From contig JAKOGI010000359.1 in NCBI GenBank assembly GCA_029747015.1, positions 196,001-260,000 on the forward strand: a stretch of 64,000 bases of DNA. Reading direction: 5' to 3'. Positions 22,224 to 34,440 of the stretch are shown piece by piece. The notes beneath the pieces were generated by a model. That model saw only the letters and a list, made by a program, of their open reading frames with translations. It was not told the origin of the DNA and ran no database searches. The first letter of the stretch is position 1, and each line of letters opens with the position of its first letter. The stretch is from Carnegiea gigantea (Eukaryota > Streptophyta > Magnoliopsida > Caryophyllales > Cactaceae). A program made the translations under genes and the position numbers.

Positions 22224-23442
22224 TCTTTGACATCTGATTGGGCTAGTTTTTCAACTCCCCAAGTATCCCCAACTGGCAGAAAATGGGCCGACTTGGTAAG
22301 TTGATCAACTATGACATAAATAGCATTCTTCTTCGAAGCAGAAAGGGGTAAACCTATAAAGAAGTTCATTGAGATCGAATCTCGCTTAAAAGTGGGAATT
22401 TCTAGGGGTCGTAGTTCACCTACAGGATGCTGATGCTCTACTTTAACCTTCTAGCAGGTTAGACACTTGTCTATGTATTCTACAACCTTCTTCTTCATAT
22501 TATTCCACCAGAAGTATTATCTTAAGTCTCTATGCATCTTGGTGCCTTCTGGATGCACCGAGTAGCAAGCATTGTGATCCTCCTCTTGGATCTCTTTCCT
22601 TAATTCATCATTTTTGGTTGCATATAGACAATTTTGGAATCGCAGGGTCCCATTCTCATGCACTACAAACCCGAGAGACTTCCCTTTCTCTAAATTTTGC
22701 TTTATTCTTTGGAGTTCAGGATCACTTTCGTGGTTTATCCGAATTTCGTCCACTATGAAAGGCTGTAAAGTAAGTGCTGATAATTGAACATTTGCTTGCC
22801 TAGGGGACATTTGTTGAATTCCCATGATCTCAAGCTTTCTCAAGAGACTCAACGAAGTAGTGACCACAGTGTTTGAGCTATGTTGTACTTTCCCACTCAA
22901 GGCATCTGCTACAACATTTGCTTTTCCTAGGTGATATTGAATATGCAAATCATAGTCTTTAAGTAACTCAAGCGAACTCTATTGTCTCAAATTGAGCTTC
23001 TTCTGGGTGAAGATGTACTTCAGACTTTGATGGTAAGTATAGATCTTGCATAGTACCCCATATAAGTAATGTCTCCAAATTTTCAATCCAAAGACCACGG
23101 CTACTAACTCAGGGTTATGGGCAGGGTAATTTTTCTCATAAGGCTTGAGGTGTCGAGAGGCATAAGCTACTACTTTGTCTTCCTACAAAAGGACGCACCC
23201 TAATCTGTTCTTTGAAACATCACTGTATATGGTATACTCCTTACCTTCCACTAGCAGCCTCAGGATTGGGGCGGCAGTTAATTGCTGTCTTAACTCCTGA
23301 AGGGCTCTTTTACACTTCTCTGTCCACTCAAATCTATTCACTTTCTACAACAGATTGGCCAGTGCTGAAGCTATTTTCGAAAAGTCATTGACGAACCTTC
23401 GATAATAGCCCACTAAAGCTAAAAACCTTCTAATATCAGTGA
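22224..23442 (-). pseudogene. Integrase N-terminus and RNase H of element C
   Basis: This continues C's integrase after the B insertion. It covers the DDE core start (first Asp changed to Asn in MNFFIG near 22360), the HHCC part near 22450-22570, the 22517-22948 stretch with YHLGKANVVADALSGKVQHSS (RNase H end and linker), and RNase H to about 23420. Near 23442 the sequence jumps directly to the leader, so RT, protease, gag and most of the extra ORF are deleted. Confidence 0.85.
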
Positions 23443-23711
23443 CATGCAGCAGTGAAATGTGAGCCGCCATGGACGAACCAAGCATCATATTAACTACGTA
23501 AGGATCCATCTAGTAAGGAAAACACAAATGAGGGGCATGTAAAAGATAAGCAATATAAATTTCTAATATCACAAGTCTTTTTCTAACATCATAAGTCTCT
23601 AATAATATACGATATTCCTTACTAATAACCCTTCTCACCTTCCTATATTTACTATAGCTCCGTAGTCTGTATCCCATCAAGAAAATCAAAACTTGGCTCT
23701 GATACCAAATC
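23443..23711 (-). other. Extra-ORF stub, leader and PBS of element C
   Basis: The minus strand carries the first roughly 20 codons of the extra ORF (MDPYVVNMMLGSSMAAHISL-like, ATG at 23509). It is preceded by GTTTTCCTTACTAG, an acceptor-like site, and the PBS TGGTATCAGAGCC at 23695-23707. The rest of the ORF is deleted. Confidence 0.8.
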
Positions 23712-26413
23712 TGTGACACTCCAAATATACATAATTCACTGTTTGCGTTCTCTTCATTAAATTCACCAATTATAAGTAATATCCCAAATGATTAGGGTGT
23801 TACTGCCATCCAAAAAGGACAAGGCTTTGCTGTAAACGATAAATATAGCAATGCTAAAGAACGTTTACCATCACAAGGCATTCACACAATCAGAACCCAT
23901 TAAACCATATATGAACAGTTCTAACATCAAAGCATTCAACTATTCCAAGGTTTGCACCAAAATACTGTAACTCTTGTAGATATGTAGTTTGAACATCAAA
24001 ATATTTCACAATACAATGCTGAAACCATCTCAACAGTAATACACAACTGTTCCATTCAAACTACCCTGCTCACTTACCACCTTCAGTCGGCCTGTCAGCC
24101 TGAGGCGATTCACTGAACATTTGCCTAAAACAAAACATGAAACCATTTCGAACTATGAGCTGAAGCTTAGTACATGCATTACTGTATTGTTAAATGTTCA
24201 TGGAAGAACTGGTTGGGCCCACATTACAATTTATTTTAACTTAAGAACAGGGAATGGGATGAACATAAAACTGTATTGCTAATGATTATTTGATAGTGAA
24301 TCCCTGATAACCGTTACGATATGAGGATAGGTGTACACCTGCCAAGTCGATCGAGGGACCTGGCCTGAAGCCGCGCGGGCAACTGAAGGGGAATGCCCTA
24401 TAACTGATAACTGATAGGGTCACTAATTATGTAATAAATTACTAATTAAACTGATTCAAAGAAATTGATGTACTTACCAAAACATTATCATTTTGATAAA
24501 TACGTGCTGTTTTCTAAAGATATAGACAATGGACGCGCCTGAGACTTTTAATGAAGTGTCACTAAGTATGATTATGCATAAAAGAGGAAGAAATGATAGA
24601 TTAGGCCCTAATTCTGCACAAAAATATCGTCATAGGAACATATAATTAGCAAACATATTTATTTTCATAGTTATACTGTAGTAAAAGAAAAAGTAAAGCG
24701 TAATAGGGGCTAAAGTAAATGACTCTCAACCTAATCTCCCGACCTGCATTTCAGACCTAATTCCCTAATATAGAAACCTTAAGACGTCCCAAAAAACTTT
24801 CCTTTAGGACAAAAAACATGATTGCCCCTATAAGGTTCCCAAAATAGGGCTAAAACACAAGTGTGCTAGTTTTGGTCTAACATACATAGTTCTAGAAAAA
24901 CGGCCATCACTTTTTCCATAGGCCTCAGAATAAGGAGATTCAAAAGGCATTTGAAAGCTAACTCACTGATCTATCTACCCACCAAAAATCATAATTTTGG
25001 GTTGGGCCGATCATTACCAGTTTATTAGCAAAGCCTTCCCTGTCTTCTACCATTTCCCAGGCCCATTGTCATTACTCTTTTCTTTCATTTCACCTAAATC
25101 CCCATAGAAAATCACACCTTAAAATCATGTAACAAAGCTTTGCTCCTTCACATCACCATACTAAGCTATAATACTTAATTTCACTTCATAATCATATCCA
25201 TCAAATTTTCGATTCTTCCCTTTCTCAAACTCACTCCAAATACATCCCTAATCTTATTTAGTTGCATCAATGAGCAAAATGATCCTTTACAATCAATTAG
25301 AGAATTTTCATAATCCAGCCTTTTAAAGAATCACACTGCATCAATTTTTTTAAAAGTTAAAGAACATATCCAAGGTTTATTTTGCATCAAAATATAATTA
25401 AACAACATGCTTAATGCCAAAAGAATTCAAACCATGCATTAATTGCCAAAACCCTAACTTGTAACCAACTTACTTCCTATTCATCTCATCTGAGATCACC
25501 AAAAATAAGCTTATAAACATTATTAGAGATTGAAACCACTAAATCAAATACAAACAATCAAAGAAAAACATGTATCGAACCTCAAGCTTGCAGGATCATG
25601 AATAACCCTAAACCCTAGCATGATCCAAACTCAGTCAACAATTAAAAACATCATAATAACTCTTGTTTTCATCCAAAGAACATGATCAAAATTAAAATCA
25701 ACATAAACAAGAATCAAAATCAAAAATCCAAAGAAACAAGCTTTAGGATTACTCACTTTGAGCTTGAAAAAAGTTGAGATGGAGGTGATGCTTGGTGGTT
25801 TTGAGGATTGATGATGGTAGCTAGTGGTACTAGGGTGTCGAGGGGGGGTGGAGGTAGCCAAGCTAGCTGGAAAACACCTAAAAATCAATAGCAGTAGCTA
25901 GGGAGGGGGGTTTCTAGTGGGTTAGAGAGAGAGGAGAGAAATAAGGTTTGAGTTTTGTTGTATTTTTTTGACTTATCAACAAGCTTGGTTGAATTTATAT
26001 CTCCCAAAATTAGCTTTTTGCTAACCATGGTTAAGCTTAAATCATGATAATTAGCTAGGTTAAGAATGCAAACATGTTGGGCTTCAAATTGGGCCGAAAT
26101 AAGTTGGGCTCGGAAATAAAATGCCCCGTAATGATATCGTTTTTGCGTAACTGAAAATTAAATTTTTGTGATGTTACAGAAAGCAAAATAAATCACTTAG
26201 ATTATTATTGTTAGGGCCTACTATCAATTTTCCCAAAATTTTCGTTAATAATTAAATAAATAAATAAAATCCCAATTGCCAAGTGAGAGCCTAAATGAAA
26301 TTATATTTGTTTTTTTTCCCACCAAGATGATGAAATGCGATAACTAAATACGAGAAAATCATTAATGTGGGGTAATAAAATAAATAAACATAATTTAGGT
26401 TTGGGGTATTACA
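23712..26413 (-). repeat. 5' LTR of element C
   Basis: This 2,702-bp minus-strand LTR starts TGTAATACCCC at 26413 and ends AGTGTCACA at 23712, next to the PBS. It contains AACCATGGTT (26023-26032), the donor-like GTGAGT at 25756-25751, a CT-rich leader-like stretch near 25920, and AGGTGTACACCT (24329-24340). The adjacent GAAAA (26414-26418) is the expected target duplication; an Athila-like LTR with the same GAAAA is intact at 44066-44070. Confidence 0.88.
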
Positions 26414-27401
26414 GAAAAGAAGGGCATCGAGACGGAGCTCACCATAGACTGTCTGTGGTGAAGGTCGTGGTCCATGGTGAGGCCATAACTACAAGCCTGT
26501 TCATTTTCCTTCATCGTTTGGCTAAGGTTGATCGAGTCATTCTTTAAATGGGGCTATTTCACAACAAATGAAGAGGGACACAACAGAAAAGATGACTCTT
26601 ACTCTCTAGTTTTTCCATTTCCCCAAGTTTAGTTCAAATTTCTAGTAGTTTTGAGTGTAAGTGTTGAAGAAGTGCTCACTGTTTTGGAGCCCTTGCAATG
26701 TTGGGAAACCCTTGAGGATCTCCAGATGCGCTAAGTTTTCTTCCCTCAAAGTCTGTCTAGCTGTTGTTAATTTAAGCATGTGTGAATAGTTTCTCAATTT
26801 AAGGATTGTTACTGTAGTAGTAATATTGGAATCTCTCATCTTTATTTAGTTGTACTTGTTCTTAATTAGGATTGGTTGAATTCAATCTTATGTGTGAAAT
26901 TTTTGTGATTGAATTTTGGCTAAATTCATTTGCTAATTCCAAATAGTTCAGTGAAGGACTAAAAGGTGAAACTTGTACCACTTGATCGACAAGATAGGAC
27001 TTAACTTATCAATACCTGAGAGAGATTCACTTGTTAAGAGGACCTTTAGCCATCAAAAGTCCATAACTTAGACTAAACAAGGGCACTTGAAAGAATGATA
27101 ATTGGTTAGTTTAGGCAATTTAGTTTATTTCGAAAGAAGATTGAATTCTAAATGCGATTGCACTCCTTTCAATCTCCCATTATAGATGAAGTACATGATG
27201 TATTTCATTGATCTACATATTTACAAGGTAAAACAAATCTCTAGATGTCTTAAATTGATTGAATTTTCAAATTAGGTTATAGTGTCGTTTAAAATCTCTA
27301 TTGAAATTTGCTTGCTTAGCACTTTTATAGGAAACAAATCAATAGATTACGATTGGTCTCCGTCGGAACGATATCTTTACTAAACTACAACACCAGTGTG
27401 C
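26414..27401 (+). repeat. Athila-like LTR, 3' part, cut by element C
   Basis: It closely parallels 44066-45056, including the CCATAGACTGTCTGTGGTG motif, the ACTCTCTAGTTTTTCCATTTC stretch and the CTACAACACC end. Its first roughly 220 bp are missing because element C inserted here. The right end adjoins minus-strand integrase of the H family. Confidence 0.8.
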
Positions 27402-28044
27402 TTGCCGACATAGGTCAGTACCCTATGTAAGAGAATAATTCCATTATGGTAGGCGCGTGCGAGTTGATCCGAAGTCCAGCTATTTGCCATCGCTATAAAG
27501 TGTGTAGACTTGGTTAACCCATCAACTATAACCCAGATGGCATTATTCTTACTCCTTATTTTCGGTAGCCTCATCACAAAATCTATGAAAATAGAGCCCC
27601 ATTTCCACTTCGAGACATCTAAGGGTTACAAAAGTCCTGTAGGCCGCTGTTACTATGCTATTATCAATTAGCATGTAAGGCACTCAGACACATAATCCTC
27701 TACTTCCTGCTTCATTTTGCTCCACCAGAATGTTTGCTTGAGGTCCTTCTATAGTTTAGTCCCACCAAGATACCCCAAATGTGGAGTATTTGACCCCTAT
27801 CTAGAATCTTTACATTACGTACATCCACTACAGGGATACACACTCGGTTATGAAGCCTTAAAGTCCTATCCTCATGGATCACAAACCCTAGTGCTTTGCC
27901 TTCTAGCACCGCCATCTTTATCCTCACTAGCTACAGGTCGATTTCTTGGGCAGGTCAAATCTCCTCGGTGAGTGTAAGTCGCACTTCCATTGCACACAAC
28001 AAAGAGTTCCCCTTTCTTATAACAATGTTGATTTCCAACCTTCA
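27402..28044 (-). pseudogene. Integrase fragment of an H-family element (H')
   Basis: The minus strand encodes the HHCC and linker region (27712-27927, with KALGFVIHEDRTLRLHNRVC) and the DDE core start NNAIWVIVDGLTKSTHFIA (27480-27577), then SDQLARAYHNGIILLHRV. It is homologous to 45057-45610 in element H but is a separate copy. The match ends near 28044, where Athila-type protease begins. Confidence 0.82.
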
Positions 28045-28814
28045 GAGAAAATAATGAGGGTGAGCACATAACTTTTAGAGAAAATTGATAGCTTGGAGAT
28101 TCTTAAGTCTTTCCCCCTAAGCTTCCTGACCCAGGTTACTTTTCTGTCCCCTGTGTCGTAGGAAAAGTGAAGATTGAAAGAGCCCCACGTGACCTTGGTG
28201 CAAGTGTCAATTTGATGCCCTACTTTATGTTCCATAAGCTTCATTTGGGACGATTGCAACTGGCATCCTTTTCACTCCAATTAGCAGATAGTTGTGAAAC
28301 ATAACGTTTAGGTACATTGGAGAATGTGCCTATAAAATCAGGAGATTTTGGGTGCTAGAAGATTTTATCATTGCTGATATGCCTGAGACTAATGATGCCC
28401 AAATTATTCTTGGGAGACCTTTTTTGGCTACTTCAGGTTGCACTATTGATGTAAAAGGGGGGCAGATAACATTTGAAGTAGGGGGTGTTACGCTATATTT
28501 AGTTTTATAGATGAGAAAATTGTTTCCTGTAATTCTTTCCTATCTGACGTACTTCCCCTTTCTCCTAAAATTAAGATGGAGGATGATTGGAGTTGTTATG
28601 ACCCTTCTGATTCTGATTAGATTTTGACTAAGGATCCTAACTAGGGTTATGTTAAGGTGGAGTTTATGCTCCTATGCCACCTAGCATACTCAAGGTTGAG
28701 ACCTATACTTCTAATTAGTCTTCCACGAGTGATTATTACAGGTTTGTCCAAGTAGTTCTTTCTTTACCTCCTATGGAAGGAGTCAATTTGGATTTTGATC
28801 TTGGGATTGAATAT
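28045..28814 (+). pseudogene. Athila-type aspartic protease, element G left part
   Basis: The plus strand gives LPDPGYFSVPC, then the catalytic DLGASVNLMP (about 28190-28220) and IILGRPFLATSGCTIDVKGG (about 28400-28460). These are the hallmarks of Athila/Tat proteases. Stops and small frameshifts are present. After about 28500 a tail without RT similarity follows (LSLPPMEGVNLDFDLGIEY), reaching the insertion point of element D. No RT, RNase H or integrase of this family is seen. Confidence 0.82.
28810..28814. other. Target-site duplication of element D
   Basis: AATAT here and at 39966-39970 flank the two LTRs of element D exactly. Confidence 0.92.
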
Positions 28815-31144
28815 TATAATATCCCAACCCCAAATCATGTTTATTTATTTAATTAGCTCATGTTGATGATTTTATTTCTCAAAACTATTTATTTCATTTG
28901 ATCCTTTTAACAAAAAAAAAAAATCATTTAGGCTCTCACTTTGTAATTCGGGTTTATATATTTATTTATTTATTAAAGAAAATTTTGGAAAAATTGATAG
29001 TCGGCCCTAATAATTATAATCTAAGTGATGTAATTTATTTTTCCGTATCATCACAAAGATTTAAATTCGAATTATAGAAAAACGTTCTCGTTGCGGACCG
29101 TTTTATTACCGAACCCAATTTATTTTGGCCCAAATTGAAGCCAGCCAATTTGCCCCTTCACCTGGCTAAATAACCATGGTTAAAGCCTAACCATGGTTAG
29201 GTAAAAGCTACTTTTAAAGGATAAAAACCAGCCAAGTAAAGTTCTCCTTCAATCCTAGCCAAGTAAAAGATCACACACACACATATCCTCTCTTCTTCTC
29301 TCTCCCCTAGCTCACTGTTGCCCCTTCCCCCTTGCTACTATTTGCTGCCTTTCCAGCCACCTTGTAGCCACTAGTCAGCCACCCTCTAGACACCAAGGCA
29401 TCCACCAGCCATCCCCGCTCCCCCATCAAGTATCAAACATCACTTTCACCTACTTTTCTCGAAGCAAAGTGAGTAAAGCCTAACCTGGTTCTTGTTGCTT
29501 TCGATTTTTGTCTTAGTTTTGATTTTTGTTTTGATATTTTTGATTGTTGATCATCATGTTTTGACATGAAATAAGAGTTGTTTTGGTGTTATATTGGGGA
29601 AAAGTGTGGAGCATGTTAGGGTTTGGGGGGGTATTTATAATCATGTAAGCTTAAGTTGAAGTGTTGCATTTTAACTGTTTTATCTTTGATATGGTAATCT
29701 TTAAGCCTAATGATGATGATGATGATGGTGTGTTTGGTGATCTTGGGATGAGATGTAGATGTTTTATGTTGGACATAAGCTAGGGTTTTGACAAGTAATG
29801 CATGGTTTGGATTAATTTAGCATTTAGCATGGTATGTGTGTGTATTTAATTGAGAAATGAATCTTTGATGTATATGAGTTTGAAGTGAAATTGAGTGTGG
29901 TGGTTTTATATGATGTTGGTATGGATTAAAGCTTATTTATATGCTTTTCAGGAATGATTTCAGATGAAGATTGGGGTGAAAAGAGAGGAGAAAGCCATAA
30001 TAGTGAGGCTAAAAAATGGCAGAAAATAGGGCAAGCTTTGTGATTAAATTGGTAATGGTCAGCCCATTAAATTTTTTTGGGTAGGTAGATAGGCCAGTAT
30101 GTTAGCTTTCAAATTCCTTTTGAATCGCCTTAATCCGAGTCCCGTGGAAAAAGTTATGGATGTTTTACCAGAACTGTACAAGTTATACCAAAACTAACAT
30201 ACTTGTGTTCTAGCCTCATTTTGGGAACCGTATTATGGGAATCACACTTGGTATTCTAAATGAAAGTCTTTTAAGACTTCTTAAGCTTTTAATATTGGGG
30301 TTTTAGGTCTCAATCGAAGATCGAAAGACTAAGGTACGAGTCATTCTTTCTAACCCCTTGTTATGCCCTCATTTTTCCTTTACTTGAGAATTAGCTATGA
30401 AAAGAATGCATTTGCTACCTATATGTTCCTACAACAATATTTTTGTACGGAATCAGGGCCTAATCCATCGTTCCCTTTTGTTCTTTGTATAATCCCATTT
30501 CAGTGAATTTCATTAAAAGTACCAGGTATGTTCATTGCCTGTATCTTTAGAAATCAGCACATATTTATCAAAATTATAATATTTTGGTAAGTACATCAAT
30601 GAATCCATTTATTCCATGATTTGTCACATAATAAGTGACCCCATTGGGTAACAGTAACAAGGCATTACCCTTCAGTTACCCACATGGCTTCAGGCCAGGT
30701 ACCCCGATCGACTTGGCAGGTGTACACCTATCCATAGATCGTAATAGTTACCAGTGGTTCACTATTAAATAGTAATTAGTAATGCAGTTTTATATTCATC
30801 TCATTCCCTATTTTAAATTAAATGAATTGCAATGCGGCCTCAATCAGCTTTTCAATGATCATTTAACAATACAGGGATGCATGTAGTGAGCTTCGGCTCA
30901 TAGTTTGAAATGTTTTCATATTTTATTTTAGAAAAATATTCAGTGAATCGCCCCCAGGCAGGTAAGATGACTGAAGGTGATAAGTGAGTAAGGAAGTCTA
31001 AATGGAATGGTGGTGTATTACTGTTGAGATACTTTTAACACTTTAGTGTGATGTATTTTGGTGTTGAAATGATATACTCTACCAAAGTTTTGTATTTTAG
31101 GTGTAATCCTTGAGATAATCGCATAGTTTTGATGTTAGAACTGT

Positions 31145-31195
<51 letters not shown>

Positions 31196-31200
31196 TATAT

Positions 31201-31231
<31 letters not shown>

Positions 31232-31427
31232 GGTTTTGATGGCTTGTGATTGTGTGAATGCCTCTGATGGTAGACATTGATTAGCATTGCTAAACTGAAT
31301 ATTTACAAGCAAAGCCTTGTCCATTTTGGACGGCGGTAACGCCCTGATCATTTGGGATATCACTTCTAATTGGTGGAACTAATGAAGAGAACGCAAATAG
31401 TGAGGTATGTACATTTGGGGCATTACA
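28815..31427 (+). repeat. 5' LTR of element D
   Basis: It begins TATAATATCCC and ends GGGGCATTACA. It contains AACCATGGTT twice (29172-29181 and 29189-29198), the donor-like GTGAGT at 29469-29474, AGGTGTACACCT at 30718-30729, and GAGCTTCGGCTC at 30888-30899. Confidence 0.93.
31153..31235. repeat. (AT)n microsatellite in 5' LTR of D
   Basis: Nearly uninterrupted AT dinucleotides; the matching site in the 3' LTR (39702-39768) has a run of different length. Confidence 0.95.
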
Positions 31428-31624
31428 AATTTAGTATCAGAGCTAGGTTATGATTTTCTGATGGGATACGGAGTATGGAGTTTAGATATAGGAGGCTGAG
31501 AAGGGTTGCTAGTAAGGAATGGCATGTATTATTAGAGGCTTGTGATATCAGAAATAGGCTTGTGATATTAGAAATGCATATTCCTTATCTTTTATATGCC
31601 GCACATTTATATTTTCCCCGCTAA
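31428..31624 (+). other. PBS and leader of element D
   Basis: TAGTATCAGAGC at 31432-31443 is the initiator tRNA-Met site with one G-to-A change. The leader ends TATTTTCCCCGCTAA before the ATG; other copies have CAG or TAG here, so the acceptor-like AG is lost by one base. Confidence 0.85.
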
Positions 31625-32368
31625 ATGGATCCATGCATGGTTAACATGATGTCCAGTGCATCTGTAGCAGCCCACATTTCAGTACTGCATGCAATCATGA
31701 TAGCACATGCACATGACCATTTCTCTGAGTTTCACAGCATCACGGTCTGTGCGTGCAGACTACTATGGTCCTTTCTCACAGTTGATCCGTGGGTAAAGTT
31801 TAGGCTCCGTTAACATCATTTCATGATGACGGGGAACCCAAGTTGGGACGGGCTTAGGTTTCAGGTCCAGGGGGCTTGGGCGACCATCACGTTAGAGTTG
31901 ATGTTGAGGGAGGAGTTCGAGCAGAGGGGGATTACTATGGAGACTCTTCAGCACATCGTTCCCTTACATCAGGCACATTCCCTAACTGCACCTCCAGGAC
32001 CAGCAGAGGGATCACCCTCCCCGCTTACACCAGGAACCCTACTGATGCCCGATAGTCCTGGCGAGGCTTATGTGGTGTTGGATCTCCCTGATACACTAGA
32101 GGTTGTGGTAGTTCGTTATGAGGACAAGGCCATGGAGGGTTTCGAGGGCCATCTTGAGGTAGAGGATGATCCAGAGGTGGATCAGGACATTGATAAGGCA
32201 GTGGTGGAGCAACAGCTAGATCATGAGATTAATGAGGTAGTGGTGGAGCAGCAGGTTAAGCAGGAGGCTAACAAGGCAGAGTTAGGAGTATTGGACAACA
32301 GCTTCGACTCAAGTGAAGAGCCGAAGGATGAGTCCGACCCAAATTATAATCCGTCTAGGGATCGTTAG
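31625..32368 (+). pseudogene. Extra ORF upstream of gag, best copy (element D)
   Basis: One frame of 247 codons runs from ATG to TAG with a single internal stop (TAA at 31811-31813). Order: MDPCMVNMMSSASVAAHISV; HDHFSEFHSITVCACRLLWS; WVKFRLR then HHFMMTGNPSWDGLRFQVQ; LELMLREEFEQRGITMETLQ near residue 100; a proline-rich stretch (PPGPAEGSPSPLTPG); MPDSPGEAYVVLDLPDTLEV; and a strongly acidic tail with repeated VVEQQ units ending FDSSEEPKDESDPNYNPSRD. There is no signal peptide, membrane segment, zinc knuckle or active site I recognise. Homologues with the same ends are in A, B and J. Conservation between diverged copies implies it was once coding; function unknown. Confidence 0.8.
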
Positions 32369-32805
32369 GTTGTTTCAGGTGTTCACCGAGTAGATTATAT
32401 TTTGAGCCCCGCATGTATAAATGGTAGGGTCGGATTGGATAGTTGTATTTTATGTAGCATATGACATTGTATATAGTTAGTCCAATCCTTTTGACCATGA
32501 TGACATGGTCTGTTTCTCTTTTGGTCATATGACGAATCTAATGTCTTGGGGCTAGTTAGTGTTTAGGGATGGGGTAAGAGTCAAAGTTGATTTTGTCTAG
32601 TCAGCTAGATGTGTTATGTTTTTGTTAATCATGTATATAAACAGGCAGCTATGTATGTAAATAAGTAGTTATGAAATGATATAATGAAGCTTTAGGTTTG
32701 TTTTCAATGATATTTAAGTTATATTAAATGTATTTATTGGGTATGCTTATCCTACATGTTTGGGTATTCCAGTGATTGAATTGTTTCGTTTAATATATGA
32801 TCAAA
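32369..32805 (+). other. Spacer between extra ORF and gag, element D
   Basis: A noncoding spacer of 437 bp with the TATA-like box TGTATATAAACAGGCAG at 32632-32648, 158 bp before gag. Confidence 0.6.
32632..32648 (+). promoter_or_regulatory. Conserved TATA-like box upstream of gag, element D
   Basis: Identical over 17 bases to the element A copy on the minus strand at 4060-4076. Confidence 0.42.
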
Positions 32806-33590
32806 ATGTTCGAATTAGTGTAAAACAATGTAAAGGTTCATATAGGGGAAATCTCGGATTATGGCTAGGGATCAGGTGAACAAGCCTCACATCATGTGCC
32901 ACCAAATTCTGGCCAAATGCCACCAATTCCCCCTGAGTTACTAATAACGTTGGGGACCCGAACTACTGGTCAGCCTTAGTAGCTGAGCTGATGAAGTGGA
33001 TTCCCTAAGTACCTATTGGAACCCCTCATGAGGATGATAAATTAACAGATATGGTGCAACGCTAGAGTGTATGATGGAAATTATGATCCAGTAGTATTGG
33101 AGGAATGAGTAAGGGGAATGGAGAAAATTTTTATAGTGGTAGAAGTTCCAGAAGAAAAGAAAGTAAACATTGGGACATATTATTTGACAGGTAAAGCTGA
33201 TATTTGGTGGAACACTATTAAGGATAAGCTCGTAGGGCCTGAATTCACCTGGAGCAAATTTCTGGGTGAATTGAGGCCAAGATTTTACCAAGTTGTTGTT
33301 CACAGACAAAAGGACAAAGAGTTAATAGAGCTGAAGATGAGTGATAATATGACTGTGATGCAGTATACCAGTAAGTTTATAGAATAATCCAGGTTTGTTC
33401 CTAAATTTGTGTCATCTGAAAGGTTAAAGATGAGGAGGTTTGAAGAGGATTTGACCTTCTACATTTGAAATCAGTTAGCCGGGTAACCAATCTTGACTTA
33501 CTAAGAGTTATATGAGTGAGCCGCTGAAGTAGAGCGAGTGAAGACAGAGCTGAGGGCCCTAAACCCGATTAACCAAAAAAGAAAGGGCAT
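32806..33590 (+). pseudogene. gag of element D
   Basis: The start at 32806 reads MFELV then TAA, the same premature stop at codon 6 as in element A. GDPNYW-like sequence is near 32955. The stretch 33118-33387 gives MEKIFIVVEVPEEKK and DIWWNTIKDKLVGPEFTW. Additional stops at about 33386 and 33466 and a frameshift near 33045 disrupt it. Confidence 0.88.
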
Positions 33591-34440
33591 TGATTGAGGA
33601 ACTCCGAGTAGGAGATGAATTAGAAAAAATCTTTTCTGGCTCCTCTCAAAATTCATCCTATAAACTCAGCAGAGCCCTTGGGAAATACAAAAGAACAAAT
33701 CACACCACCCCTGAATGCCGAGTAGGGACTAATAAGTACATGTGGTGTGGAAGCCCTGAGCACCTTATTGCTACATACCCCCGAAGGTTGAAGGCAGTAG
33801 ACAAAGGTAACAGCAAAACACTTGGCCCCACCTCGCTAAGGGGCTGCACACCAAGGCCTGCAGTACTAGGACGGGCATATGTAATAAGCAAGAAGGAAGA
33901 TGCCACCTCTGCTACGGTAGTCATTGGAACTCTCATTTTAAATTCAAAGCTATTTTGTGCATTATTCGATTCGGGTGCTACTCATTCATTTATATCAACC
34001 TTATCTGCCATGTAATTGAACCTGGAGGTTAGGAGAACAGAAACCAGTTATAGGATCAAGCTACCCATAGATTCTATGATTGAGTGTCCCATCTCCTATG
34101 CACTTGTTCCCATTACCATTGGTGGAACCACCTTCCATGTGGATTTGATTCAATTTGATTTATTCAATTTTGATATTATTCTGGAAATGAATTGGTTGTA
34201 CACTTATGGAGTTAAGATTGACTATGAAAATCTTAAGATTATTTTGAAAGATGAAAAAGGGAGAGAAGTATGTTTCTATGGGCAGAAAGAGGAAAAATCT
34301 TATCCCTTGATCTCTGTATGAATGCAAGTAAGCTTTTATGTTAGGGGTGTATTGGATATTGGTGTTATGCTCTCAACACCCAAACAAAAAAAGAGAAAGC
34401 AGAAAATATTCCTGTAGTTTGTGAATTTGAAGATGTTTTT
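33591..34440 (+). pseudogene. Zinc knuckles and protease of element D
   Basis: The knuckles are damaged: the first lacks its leading Cys (KYKRTNHTTPEC) and the second reads YMWCGSPEHLIATY. The protease active site FCALFDSGATHSFIST is intact (about 33955-34000), followed by FDIILEMNWLYTYG (near 34170-34210). A TAA at 34013 and a TGA at 34319 interrupt it. Confidence 0.88.

Noticed and set aside
31035..31277. Tyr/Ile repeat ORF on the minus strand
   Set aside because: It is translation of an (AT)n microsatellite.
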